DNA of 52,997 nt from Clostridiales bacterium (GTDB lineage Bacteria; Bacillota; Clostridia; Lachnospirales; Lachnospiraceae). The DNA lies in assembly GCA_021203005.1 (NCBI GenBank), contig JAJQCB010000221.1, forward strand, positions 1 to 52,997, written 5' to 3'. The position numbers were made by a program, and so were the translations under genes. Positions within the stretch are counted from its first letter, which is position 1, and each line of letters starts with the position of its first letter. The notes beneath the pieces were generated by a model that saw only the letters and a list, made by a program, of their open reading frames with translations, made no database searches and was not told the origin of the DNA. This document shows positions 22,097-29,910 of the stretch, in pieces.

Positions 22097-22359
22097 GCGA
22101 GAACTTTCTTATCCGCTTTGAAGATGGGAAAATATATCTGGAATATCCAAAAGTGTGCTGGATGTCTGGTAAGGATTTCGGGAGAAACCGGATATTTTTT
22201 ACAGATGAATGCAATATAAGCGACTGCATGGGCTGCGAAAGACGCATACGTTTTTACAGCCGTGTGCATGAGCTGGAGAAACAAGGAGTACCGTTCGATG
22301 AGGCAGTTGGAAGAGCTGAAGAAGAAAGACTGAATAGGGGAAAGGAAAATCATGGCTAA
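22093..22359 (+). CDS. Hypothetical cysteine-containing protein
   Basis: An 88-residue protein (MSENFLIRFEDGKIYLEYPK) with three cysteines (CNISDCMGC, about 40-48) and a helical tail. It overlaps genes on both sides. Function unknown. Confidence 0.6.
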   Translation: MSENFLIRFEDGKIYLEYPKVCWMSGKDFGRNRIFFTDECNISDCMGCERRIRFYSRVHELEKQGVPFDEAVGRAEEERLNRGKENHG

Positions 22360-22717
22360 ATGGATGGATTTTGGAGACGGGATTTATTGTTGCTCTCATT
22401 GCGGAATGCCTTCCGGCTGGTCACACCCATCATTGGCGGTGCAAATTCTCGACGATTTCTGCGGAAGTTGTGGAGAAAAAATGGAAAATCCAAGTTTGGA
22501 CAACCATACTCCGCGAGAGAAAATAAGAGCGTTTTGGAAACGGGAAGGCAGTAGACACCGCTATATTTGCTCCGTCTGCGGTGGGGTAGAGAGCGCCCCA
22601 CGTATATGGTGTCCGAGATGCGGCACGCACATGGATGATGGGGCATGGGAGAAACGATGGGCGGTTCGAGAACTTTATGAACGTGAAGGGAAAGCGAAAG
22701 AAGATATTTTTCTTTGA
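22352..22717 (+). CDS. Zinc-ribbon protein with multiple CxxC pairs
   Basis: A 121-residue protein with CSHCG, CGSCG, CSVCG and CPRCG, that is two four-cysteine zinc ribbons (about residues 14-41 and 73-91). The layout resembles small phage zinc proteins found in clostridial prophages. It overlaps the previous gene by eight bases. Function unknown. Confidence 0.65.
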   Translation: MAKWMDFGDGIYCCSHCGMPSGWSHPSLAVQILDDFCGSCGEKMENPSLDNHTPREKIRAFWKREGSRHRYICSVCGGVESAPRIWCPRCGTHMDDGAWEKRWAVRELYEREGKAKEDIFL

Positions 22718-22740
22718 GTTTTCCGAGGAGGAATTGACCA

Positions 22741-22974
22741 ATGGCTTTGTGTGGAAAGTGTGGCCGGACTCTTAAAGATCCGGAAAGCATTCAGAGGGGA
22801 TTCGGGCCAGTGTGTTATCGAAAGGTTATGCCTCTGGCACCCAAGAAAGAAAAGACCGTGCGGAAAAGTAATGACAATTATAACATCATGGAGGATCCCG
22901 ATTACCAGATGCCGGGGCAGATGGAACTGAGTGACTTTATTGAAATGAATGTAGGAGGTGATCATATTGATTAA
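22741..22974 (+). CDS. DUF6011-like zinc protein
   Basis: A 77-residue protein whose N-terminus, CGKCGRTLKDPESIQRGFGP followed by VC, fits the DUF6011 zinc-site pattern. The C-terminus ends in a conserved-looking segment, PGQMELSDFIEMN. It starts after GAGGAGG and overlaps the next gene. Function unknown. Confidence 0.65.
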   Translation: MALCGKCGRTLKDPESIQRGFGPVCYRKVMPLAPKKEKTVRKSNDNYNIMEDPDYQMPGQMELSDFIEMNVGGDHID

Positions 22975-23422
22975 ATATATTTGTGACAGGTGCGGGAAGG
23001 CCTTGGACGATGAACCTGTGACGGGATACATATCGGCGAATAGCCGAGACAAGGCTACGGGAGATCTTCTGGATGATAATGAGTTCGAGGACCATCATTT
23101 CTGCAGAGAATGTATGGAGCAGATCAAGGTTTTTATACACGGCAAACCAGAGGAAACCGAGCCTGTTATCAAAGAGAGCGAGAGTGTTGTCGAAGAACCC
23201 GAAAACGAGTCAGAACCAGAAACAGGAAAGAAAAAGCGCAGCAGGATCGACACCGGGAAGATATTTGCATTACGAAAGGCCGGCTGGCCCGTAAAGGAGA
23301 TCGCGGCCGAAATGCACCTCACTTCGCAGCAGGTATCCCAGCAGATTTATCTGCACAAAGACGAGTACGAGAGTAAGGTATTGATGAAGCCGGGAGTGAA
23401 AGGGGAAAGACCAAAGTTATAA
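22967..23422 (+). CDS. Zinc-finger / HTH hypothetical protein
   Basis: A 151-residue protein with CDRCG and CREC pairs (about 5-9 and 47-50), an acidic linker (about 60-90), and a C-terminal HTH-like segment (KIFALRKAGWPVKEIAAEMH then SQQVSQQIYLH). It begins at TTG 22967, eight bases after a full AGGAGG. A GTG at 22958 lies inside that site and is unlikely. It may be a small regulator. Confidence 0.6.
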   Translation: MIKYICDRCGKALDDEPVTGYISANSRDKATGDLLDDNEFEDHHFCRECMEQIKVFIHGKPEETEPVIKESESVVEEPENESEPETGKKKRSRIDTGKIFALRKAGWPVKEIAAEMHLTSQQVSQQIYLHKDEYESKVLMKPGVKGERPKL

Positions 23423-23451
23423 AGGGTTTATGGGGCGAAGGAGGTGGTTTG

Positions 23452-23661
23452 ATGGATATAGTATTACTTATCGTATTTTTACTGTTTTATACGATGGCTG
23501 TTCTGTTCTTTATTGGTTGGATAGTAGGCTATCCCATTTACAAGAAGATCAGAAAAGAACCTGTATTTGAGGATGCACGCTATGCTTTAGGTTTAGCAGT
23601 TCCAAGCTTGATTGTGGCCTTGTGTAATGTGGCCATACAGATATTATTATATTTCGATTAA
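23452..23661 (+). CDS. Small membrane protein, two TM segments
   Basis: A 69-residue protein with hydrophobic stretches at about 3-27 and 45-66 and a short basic loop (YKKIRKEPVF). It starts after GAAGGAGGTGG. Two-helix topology is compatible with a holin or an exclusion protein, but its location with accessory genes and far from any endolysin makes that uncertain. Confidence 0.55.
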   Translation: MDIVLLIVFLLFYTMAVLFFIGWIVGYPIYKKIRKEPVFEDARYALGLAVPSLIVALCNVAIQILLYFD

Positions 23662-23688
23662 AAAATGCAGATGGAGGAATTGTGCGAA

Positions 23689-23910
23689 ATGTCAGAAATC
23701 AAATGTACAACGGTAGAAAAAATTGGTATAATCAAAGAGTCGAACAACGGTTGGAAAAGGGAACTCCGACTGGTAAGCTGGAACGATGCGGCACCGCGGC
23801 TGGATATAAGGGACTGGGCGCCGGGAGACACGAAGGTCGGCAAAGGAATTACACTGACTAAAGATGAAGCGAGAGCCCTCAAAGGACTTCTTGAAAAATA
23901 TTTGGGATAA
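23689..23910 (+). CDS. PC4/YdbC-like nucleic-acid-binding protein
   Basis: A 73-residue protein matching the YdbC/PC4 single-strand-binding fold: WKRELRLVSWNDAAPRLDIR, then GKGITLTKDEARALKGLL. These proteins bind single-stranded DNA and can affect transcription or replication. Start at 23689, with GGAGG about 11 bases upstream. An ATG at 23665 has no site. Confidence 0.8.
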   Translation: MSEIKCTTVEKIGIIKESNNGWKRELRLVSWNDAAPRLDIRDWAPGDTKVGKGITLTKDEARALKGLLEKYLG

Positions 23911-23950
23911 GCGGTAGGTATAACCGAAATATTGTAGGGAGGTCGATCGG

Positions 23951-24535
23951 GTGGAAGAAAAGGAAAAAGGACCGGTAATTATAGCTTTGTCCCAGGAGGA
24001 TTTGCAGGACCTTCTGGAAAAAGCAGCGAATGCCGGCGCGAGAGCTGGGATTGATAAATATGTGGAGGAGGTAAAAGCCTCACAGAAAAAACGGACGGAC
24101 AGGCGTCTGCACAACACGAAGCTGCTTCTCCGGAATTATCGGATGCTGGAAGCCCATGCAGAGAATTCCGTATTCGGTCGGACGCAGATGAAAGAGACGG
24201 CGGCGGACATTCTGGAAAGCATGATGAATATATACAATGACGAGCTTGTGGTCGAAAGCATCCGGAACAGCGCAACCAGGACCGCGATCATAGTAAGCCA
24301 TGTCAGGACGATGCTGGAGATATATGAGACGTGCTGCGAAAAATCCTCAAACGAACTGGACCGGCGCCGTTACGATATCGTCTATGGATTATACATAGCG
24401 GAGGATAAAATCTCGCGGAAAGGGCTGGCCGAGAAGTGGTGCGTATCCATGGACACGACCTATTCTGATGAAAAGATCGCCATCGAAAGGCTGTCGGCTC
24501 TCATTTTTGGGGTGGATGGCTTGTCATTACAATAA
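23951..24535 (+). CDS. ArpU-like late gene transcription regulator
   Basis: A 194-residue protein. The N-terminal helical part has KKRTDRRLHNTKLLLRNYRM, a hallmark of ArpU/RinA-type regulators of Firmicute phages. The C-terminus (IVYGLYIAEDKISRKGLAEK then STDTTYSDEKIA-like text at about 160-180) forms a sigma-region-4-like HTH. It starts at GTG after GGGAGG. It ends just before the promoter at 24561 and is placed, as usual, just ahead of the late genes it should activate. Confidence 0.75.
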   Translation: MEEKEKGPVIIALSQEDLQDLLEKAANAGARAGIDKYVEEVKASQKKRTDRRLHNTKLLLRNYRMLEAHAENSVFGRTQMKETAADILESMMNIYNDELVVESIRNSATRTAIIVSHVRTMLEIYETCCEKSSNELDRRRYDIVYGLYIAEDKISRKGLAEKWCVSMDTTYSDEKIAIERLSALIFGVDGLSLQ

Positions 24536-24560
24536 ATCCCCCATTCCGAAAAAGTTTCCA

Positions 24561-24590
24561 TTGACGCCCTAATATATAAAATGCTACACT
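24561..24590 (+). promoter_or_regulatory. Promoter in front of the symporter cassette
   Basis: TTGACG (24561-24566) and TACACT (24585-24590) are separated by 18 bases. It lies immediately after the ArpU-like gene, in the place where late promoters are expected, and would give an untranslated leader of about 100 bases before the gene at 24696. Confidence 0.55.
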
Positions 24591-24617
24591 GTATCGGTAA
24601 AATTCTAATCAACGAGG

Positions 24618-24654
24618 CGCCGGGCAGAGATATTACTCTTTGCCGGGCGTTTTG
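24618..24654 (+). other. Leader hairpin upstream of the symporter gene
   Basis: CGCCGGGCAGAG (24618-24629) pairs with CTCTTTGCCGGGCG (24636-24649), with one G-G mismatch and a TT bulge, and is followed by TTTT. It could be a partial terminator of the early operon, an attenuator of the cassette or a 5' UTR structure. The rest of the 160-base gap shows no gene. Confidence 0.5.
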
Positions 24655-24695
24655 CTTTGCTCTTTCGACAATATAAAGCCGAAGGAGGTAAAGCA

Positions 24696-26105
24696 ATGCA
24701 AGGGATAATTATATTGATTATCTATGCACTCATCATGGTGGGTGCGACAACTCTTTTTACCAAGCGAGAAAACGGAGGCGAGAGCTTCTATGTAGGAAAC
24801 CGGAATATGGGCACCATAGTATCAGCTATGAGCGTGGCGGCAACCTGGATATGGGCGCCGGCGCTGTTCACATCAGCGGAGAAGGCGTACTCGAACGGTA
24901 TTGCAGGGCTGTTCTGGTTCCTTGTGCCGAATGTGCTGTGCCTGTTATTATTCATACCGTTTGCACGGAAGATACGGCGGGAAATGCCAGATGGAATCAC
25001 ACTGTCTGGATACATGCACAGGAAATATGAATCCGAGGGCGTGAAACGTGTCTATCTGTTTCAGCTGACTGTCCTGGCTTTCTTATCGACGGCGGTGCAG
25101 CTGCTCGCCGGCGGGAAGATACTGAGCATGGCGACGGGATTACCTTTATGGGCTATGACAATCATACTGGCTGTCATAGCCTTTTCGTATTCCCAGATAT
25201 CCGGGATAAAAGCCTCGGTTCTGACGGATGCGATCCAAATGATATTCCTGCTTCTGGCCTGTGCGGTGTTCGTGCCGTGGGCGCTGAAGCTGAACGGAGG
25301 CTTATCTGCAGTAAAGCTGACGGGAATCAGCGGCGAGTATGGCAGCCTCTTTTCGGAGAAGGGTCTGGAGGTGTTCCTGGGCTTCGGCCTGCCGACGGCG
25401 ATCGGGCTGTTTGCCGGCCCGTTCGGGGATCAATGCTTCTGGCAGAGAGCGTTTTCCGTCAGAAAGGACAGGATCGGCAGAGCATTTGGAATCGGCGCAG
25501 TCATGTTCGCAGTAGTCCCACTTTCTATGGGCATCCTTGGATTTATCGCGGCTGGGATCGGCTTCATACCGGCAGACACAGGCTCGGTCAATTTTGAACT
25601 GATCAGCGCCATATTCCCGACATGGGCGCTCATCCCGTTTATGTTCATGCTGATTTCCGGCCTGCTGTCCACTGTGGACAGCAACCTGTGCGCGATTTCT
25701 TCTCTGACGACTGATCTGAAGGTATCAGAGAAGATGATCGATGCAGGGAAGATGGTGCTGTCCAAGGGGTCTATGGTACTCCTACTTGTAGTTGGCATTC
25801 TGATCGCCAATATTCCGGGGCTGACGGTAACGCACATGTTCCTGTTTTACTGCACGTTCCGCGCGGCGACAATGCTCCCGACGATGCTCACTCTGTTGAA
25901 TGTCCAGCTTAGAGCCGGAGGAGTGATAAGCGGGATAATCACTGCCTTGGCCGTAGGGCTCCCTGTTTTCGCCTACGGGACGATTTATAACCTTTCAGCA
26001 TATAAAACAGCCGGGAGCCTCATAACCGTCCTGTCGGCTGGAATCGTGTCTATTCTCGTATCAAAATTCCCAAAATCGGGGGAGGTGGTACGGAATGGGA
26101 AATGA
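24696..26105 (+). CDS. Sodium:solute symporter (SSF family)
   Basis: A 469-residue membrane protein with about 12-13 hydrophobic helices. The N-terminus (FTKRENGGESFYVGNRNMGT then SAMSVAATWIWAPALFTSAE) is typical of the sodium/solute symporter family, which includes transporters for proline, sugars, panthothenate, urea and nucleobases. The substrate cannot be read from the sequence. It starts after GAAGGAGG. The gene overlaps the PP-loop gene by 11 bases. A full-length transporter in a phage, coupled to enzymes, suggests import of a substrate for them, which is inference. Confidence 0.85.
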   Translation: MQGIIILIIYALIMVGATTLFTKRENGGESFYVGNRNMGTIVSAMSVAATWIWAPALFTSAEKAYSNGIAGLFWFLVPNVLCLLLFIPFARKIRREMPDGITLSGYMHRKYESEGVKRVYLFQLTVLAFLSTAVQLLAGGKILSMATGLPLWAMTIILAVIAFSYSQISGIKASVLTDAIQMIFLLLACAVFVPWALKLNGGLSAVKLTGISGEYGSLFSEKGLEVFLGFGLPTAIGLFAGPFGDQCFWQRAFSVRKDRIGRAFGIGAVMFAVVPLSMGILGFIAAGIGFIPADTGSVNFELISAIFPTWALIPFMFMLISGLLSTVDSNLCAISSLTTDLKVSEKMIDAGKMVLSKGSMVLLLVVGILIANIPGLTVTHMFLFYCTFRAATMLPTMLTLLNVQLRAGGVISGIITALAVGLPVFAYGTIYNLSAYKTAGSLITVLSAGIVSILVSKFPKSGEVVRNGK

Positions 26106-26886
26106 AGCACTCGGCCGAAAACAGAGAATCAGCAATAGCGCATGGTTTGAAGCCATGGAGAATATAGAAGAGGCCGTTCCAAAATCCGCCATAGATAAAA
26201 AGGTGGGAAAGACCGTAAAAGACATCAAGGCGGCGACCAAGGGAAAGAGAGCTGCTTTTGCATGGAGCGGGGGAAAGGATTCTCTGGTACTGGAGCAGAT
26301 CTGTTACATGGCGGGCATTGAAGAGTGCCTGCTCGTGATCTGCGATCTGGAATACCGGGAGTTCCTCGCGTGGGTGACGGACCACATGCCTCGGTGTCTG
26401 GAAATTATCGATACCGGCCAGGATATGGACTGGCTTGCGGCGCATCCTCAGATGCTTTTCCCGCAGACGTCCAATGTGGCCGCGCAATGGTTCCACATTG
26501 TTCAGCACAGAGGACAGGCACGGTATTATAAGAACCGGGGTCTGGACATGCTCCTGCTCGGCAGGAGGCGCGCCGATGGTAATTATGTCGGCAAGGGCAG
26601 CAATGTTTATACAGACGGCAAGGGCGTGACACGATACAGCCCGCTGGCCGACTGGAGCCATGAGGAAATCCTGGCTTTTATCCATTACAATAAAATTCCG
26701 TTACCGCCATTTTACAGCTGGTGCAACGGGTATTATTGCGGTACCCATCCGTGGCCGGCAAGGCAATGGACGGGATCCATTGAGAACGGGTGGAAAGAGG
26801 TATATTCGATAGACCCGTCCATCGTGCAGGAGGCAGCGCAGCGCATTCCAAGCGCCAGAGAATTTCTGGAAAGCGGGGTGATGTGA
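26095..26886 (+). CDS. PP-loop (PAPS reductase-like) ATP-dependent enzyme
   Basis: A 263-residue protein with the ATP-binding PP-loop SGGKDS (58-63) followed by LVLEQICYMAG. Further family segments are LLVICDLEYREFLAWV, LDMLLLGRRRADGN (about 150-163) and SPLADWSHEEILAFIHYN. Proteins of this fold activate a substrate by adenylation or reduce PAPS. The C-terminal CNGYYCG (about 210-216) could hold a metal or act in sulfur chemistry. It starts after GGGGGAGG inside the symporter gene. The amidotransferase gene follows two bases after it ends. Confidence 0.8.
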   Translation: MGNEALGRKQRISNSAWFEAMENIEEAVPKSAIDKKVGKTVKDIKAATKGKRAAFAWSGGKDSLVLEQICYMAGIEECLLVICDLEYREFLAWVTDHMPRCLEIIDTGQDMDWLAAHPQMLFPQTSNVAAQWFHIVQHRGQARYYKNRGLDMLLLGRRRADGNYVGKGSNVYTDGKGVTRYSPLADWSHEEILAFIHYNKIPLPPFYSWCNGYYCGTHPWPARQWTGSIENGWKEVYSIDPSIVQEAAQRIPSAREFLESGVM

Positions 26887-26887
26887 T

Positions 26888-27487
26888 ATGTGCGGCATCT
26901 TCGGCGCGATCGGAAAATCAATAAAGCAGGAAATCCTGCAAGAGATTGCAGGGGAGGCGTTGAAAAGAGGCCCGCAGGCCTATGGAATTGCCTATTTTGA
27001 AGATGAAAACATTTGCACACAAAAGTATGCAAATGCAATCAAACCGCAGAGAGCTTTTCGAGGCATAAAGCCGGAATCCATCATTGGAAATTGCCGACTG
27101 GCCACATGCGGGAAATATACCGATATCGTCAGCAACCAGCCCATGGTGGCCGGAGAAACGGCGATATCCCACAACGGAAACATTCGAAGCTATTTGCAGA
27201 TAGCGGAGGATGAACACATACAGCTGGAGACCAGCTGTGACAGTGAAATCATATGCCACCTGGTAAATGCGTGGGGACTTGAAAAGACAATCCAGCGCTT
27301 ATCGGGGGAAATGCCTATGGCGCTTTTGATCCTTCAAAGAAACAAAATAACAGCCTACCGAAACGGGCAGCCGTTGTACGCATTGAGCGTGGACGGGTGC
27401 CATTATTTCTGCAGTCGGAATTTTACCGGAGCAGAGGAATTAGAGGAAGGCCGGATTTATGAATTTGGAGGAGGCCATGATGAATAA
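26888..27487 (+). CDS. Stand-alone class II glutamine amidotransferase
   Basis: A 199-residue protein that begins MCGIFGAIG, exposing the nucleophile Cys2 after Met removal. It has the class II glutaminase motifs GNCRLATCG (67-75), SHNGNI (94-99) and CDSE (117-120), as in the N-terminal domains of PurF, GlmS and asparagine synthetase. It has no phosphoribosyl, isomerase or synthetase domain of its own, so its ammonia must go to another protein. The neighbouring PP-loop enzymes are the obvious partners. The next gene begins within its last codons. Confidence 0.85.
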   Translation: MCGIFGAIGKSIKQEILQEIAGEALKRGPQAYGIAYFEDENICTQKYANAIKPQRAFRGIKPESIIGNCRLATCGKYTDIVSNQPMVAGETAISHNGNIRSYLQIAEDEHIQLETSCDSEIICHLVNAWGLEKTIQRLSGEMPMALLILQRNKITAYRNGQPLYALSVDGCHYFCSRNFTGAEELEEGRIYEFGGGHDE

Positions 27488-28127
27488 TATCACGATGAAG
27501 CTGTCCGAGATGGTAAAGCCGGAAAGGAATGTGAGGATCCATACCGAGCAGCAGCTGAGGGAATTCGAGAGAAGCGTGAAGATGTTCGGACAGATCCGCC
27601 CCATCGTGGTGGATGAGAAGAATGTAATACTGGCCGGAAACGGCCTGTATGAAACGCTGATCCGGATGGGATATGAGGAAGCATTGGTTTATCAGTTAAC
27701 CGACCTCACAGAAAACCAGAAGAAAAAACTGATGATCGCTGATAATAAGATATTTTCCCTGGGGATAGAGAATCTTGAGACGCTCAACGCATTTTTGGAA
27801 GATCTTGAGGACGATCTGGACATCCCCGGTTTTGATTCTGATATCCTGAAGCAGATGGTATCAGAAGCAGAGGAGATCACAGAGAAGCTTTCAGAGTATG
27901 GCACGCTGGACGAGGGAGAAATCCAGTCCATAAAAGACCGCGCCGCCCGGAAGGAGGCCGAGTTAGAACCAGAAAACGGCAATTCTGGTTTTAACGGGGG
28001 CGAAACACCCGAAAATGGAGCCGTAACAATCAGAAGCGATCTGATAGAGCAGGAGCAGGACGAGGATACCGCCGAAATAAAGAGATTCGTCATCTGCCCC
28101 AAGTGCGGGGAAAAGATATGGCTGTAA
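27477..28127 (+). CDS. ParB-like protein with C-terminal CxxC
   Basis: A 216-residue protein. The N-terminal ParB/Srx-type domain (about 10-100) has ERNVRIHTEQQL, FGQIRPIVVDEKNVILAGNG and LMIADNKIFSLG. The ADNK word is typical of phage ParB-like domains. An acidic helical middle follows, and the end has CPKCGEKIW. ParB-fold domains bind CTP or act as nucleases or kinases. The role here is unknown. It starts after GGAGGAGG and overlaps the amidotransferase by 11 bases. Confidence 0.8.
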   Translation: MMNNITMKLSEMVKPERNVRIHTEQQLREFERSVKMFGQIRPIVVDEKNVILAGNGLYETLIRMGYEEALVYQLTDLTENQKKKLMIADNKIFSLGIENLETLNAFLEDLEDDLDIPGFDSDILKQMVSEAEEITEKLSEYGTLDEGEIQSIKDRAARKEAELEPENGNSGFNGGETPENGAVTIRSDLIEQEQDEDTAEIKRFVICPKCGEKIWL

Positions 28128-29266
28128 AAAGGTGCGAAGCCAGCATCGATGTTGTGAAAGCTGCGGAAATCCGGATCACGAATGTGTTTAATAACGGATT
28201 GCCGGTCTATATGTCCTTCTCCGGCGGTAAGGACAGCCTGTGCATGGCGCAGCTGATATACAACCTGGTGCAGCGGGGGAAAATCAACCCCGCGCAGCTG
28301 ACGGTGCAGTTCATTGATGAAGAGGCGATATTCTCGTGCATCGAGGAAACCGTCAAGGCGTGGAGAAAACGCTTTCTACTCATGGGTGCCAAATTCGAGT
28401 GGTTTTGTCTGGAGGTGAAGCATTATAACTGCTTCAATGAGCTTTCCAATGACGAAACCTTTATCTGCTGGGACAGCACGAAGGAAGATGTGTGGGTAAG
28501 ACGCCCGCCGTCATTCGCGATACGCACCCATCCGAAGCTTCGGCCGCGGATAGATGCGTATCAGGATTTTCTGCCGAGAGTATGCCAGGATGGGCTTACC
28601 ATTACCGGCATCCGGACGGCAGAATCGGTACAGAGATTACAGAACATCGCTTCCATGACGAAAGCCGGGAGGGCGATGACGAATAAGCACCAGGTATTCC
28701 CGATATACGATTGGACCAATAATGACGTCTGGCTGTATCTGCTGAATGAACATGTCGAGATACCGGAGATATACCTGTTTTTGTGGCAGGCCGGTACGAA
28801 GAAAGGACAGCTGAGGGTATCGCAGTTCTTTTCTGTAGATACCGCCCGAAGCCTTGTCAGCATGAATGAGTATTATCCGGACCTTATGGAGCGGGTAATA
28901 CGCAGGGAACCGAACGCTTATCTCGCGGCGCTGTACTGGGACAGCGAGATGTTCGGCCGGAGTACGGCGGCTCGGAAAGAAAATGAAAAGGGGCAGGAGA
29001 CGAAGGATTATAAGGCAGAGTTGATCGAGATGTTTAACCATATGGACGTCTATTTCAATACCGAGCATAAACGCTATGTAGCGTCTCGGTACCGGAATTT
29101 CTTCATCTCTGTCGCTGCAATCGCAACCGATAAGGATTATAAAGCCATCTATGAAGGGCTCGTTTCCGGGGATCCGAAGCTGCGCTCTTACCGCGCTCTT
29201 TACCAGAGGATATACGGCCGGTACATTACCGAGGCCAAAAGGGAGGAGGTGAAGCGCAATGGATAA
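28118..29266 (+). CDS. ibrA: IbrA-like PP-loop protein
   Basis: A 382-residue protein with PP-loop SGGKDS (35-40), then FIDEEAIFSCIEETVKAW, an inserted DUF3440-like region, GIRTAESVQRLQNIA and FPIYDWTNNDVWLYL. This combination is the IbrA type, paired with an IbrB ParB-like protein in E. coli and other bacteria. There they affect expression of surface immunoglobulin-binding proteins, by an unknown reaction. The IbrB-like gene follows with overlap. The ATG at 28118 is chosen over GTG 28103, and both have only a weak GGGGA site, which suggests translational coupling to the preceding gene. Confidence 0.85.
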   Translation: MAVKRCEASIDVVKAAEIRITNVFNNGLPVYMSFSGGKDSLCMAQLIYNLVQRGKINPAQLTVQFIDEEAIFSCIEETVKAWRKRFLLMGAKFEWFCLEVKHYNCFNELSNDETFICWDSTKEDVWVRRPPSFAIRTHPKLRPRIDAYQDFLPRVCQDGLTITGIRTAESVQRLQNIASMTKAGRAMTNKHQVFPIYDWTNNDVWLYLLNEHVEIPEIYLFLWQAGTKKGQLRVSQFFSVDTARSLVSMNEYYPDLMERVIRREPNAYLAALYWDSEMFGRSTAARKENEKGQETKDYKAELIEMFNHMDVYFNTEHKRYVASRYRNFFISVAAIATDKDYKAIYEGLVSGDPKLRSYRALYQRIYGRYITEAKREEVKRNG

Positions 29267-29813
29267 ACTCATGCAGCCCGCCTCCACACTGCAGTGGATT
29301 GACCGGGATATGGTAAAACCCAACGACTACAACCCCAACAAGGTGTCAAAACAGAACCTGGAGTTGCTGACACAATCCATCTTCACGAACGGCTGGACAC
29401 TCCCTATTGTGGTCCGCCCCGATTATACGATCATTGACGGCTTCCACCGATGGACAGTAGCCGGCCCGGAGTGGTCTTATGTTCCTCCATCTGAAAAGGA
29501 TAAGAGGACACTGTATGAGCGACTGGGAGGAAAGGTTCTGATCGTGATCGTGGATCACAAGGATAGGGCGGGGAATATTTACGGAACCGTCACCCACAAC
29601 AGGGCCAGAGGTACCCATCTTCTGGAGCCGATGAAGAAAATTGTTAAAGAGCTCATGGATGAGGGGAAGTCGGTAGATGAAATCGGGAGAGAGCTGGGCA
29701 TGCGTCCGGAAGAAATCTTCCGCCTGTCTGACTTCTCGAAAGAGGACTTTCTGAAGATGATGGTGCAGGGTCGCCCGAATTATTCAAAAGCGGAATTCAT
29801 TACGAAAATATAA
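29259..29813 (+). CDS. ibrB: IbrB-like ParB-domain protein
   Basis: A 184-residue protein with DMVKPNDYNPNKVSKQNLEL, GWTLPIVVRPDYTIIDGFHR and THNRARGTHLLEPM, the pattern of IbrB and related ParB-like proteins. A short helical tail has an HTH-like GKSVDEIGRELGMRPEEIFR. It starts after GGGAGGAGG and overlaps ibrA by eight bases, the last gene of the cassette before a terminator. In known pairs IbrB works with IbrA. Confidence 0.85.
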   Translation: MDKLMQPASTLQWIDRDMVKPNDYNPNKVSKQNLELLTQSIFTNGWTLPIVVRPDYTIIDGFHRWTVAGPEWSYVPPSEKDKRTLYERLGGKVLIVIVDHKDRAGNIYGTVTHNRARGTHLLEPMKKIVKELMDEGKSVDEIGRELGMRPEEIFRLSDFSKEDFLKMMVQGRPNYSKAEFITKI

Positions 29814-29842
29814 TGATATTACATGAAAGACACGTAAAACGG

Positions 29843-29866
29843 GGGAGGGCTTTTGTCCTCCCTTTT
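29843..29866 (+). terminator. Terminator at the end of the accessory cassette
   Basis: GGGAGG (29843-29848) pairs with CCTCCC (29857-29862) around an 8-base loop and is followed by TTTT. The G-rich flank extends the pairing options. It would separate the cassette from the terminase genes, perhaps incompletely. Confidence 0.6.
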
Positions 29867-29910
29867 GCCTTTCCGCACGGAAGGAAGTCAAACGGATAGG
29901 AGGGAGGTAA

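Noticed and set aside
22915-22960. PGQMELSDFIEM tail of the DUF6011-like protein as a clamp-binding motif
   Set aside because: The spacing does not fit QLxLF or the six-residue form well. It was noted only as a faint resemblance to the QMDLF ending of the PcfK-like protein.
23452-23661. Two-helix membrane protein as the phage holin
   Set aside because: It is far from any endolysin and lies among accessory genes. The topology alone is not enough.
24618-24649. Repeated GCCGGGC words as an attachment site or insertion remnant
   Set aside because: They are better explained as the two arms of an imperfect hairpin in the leader of the cassette.
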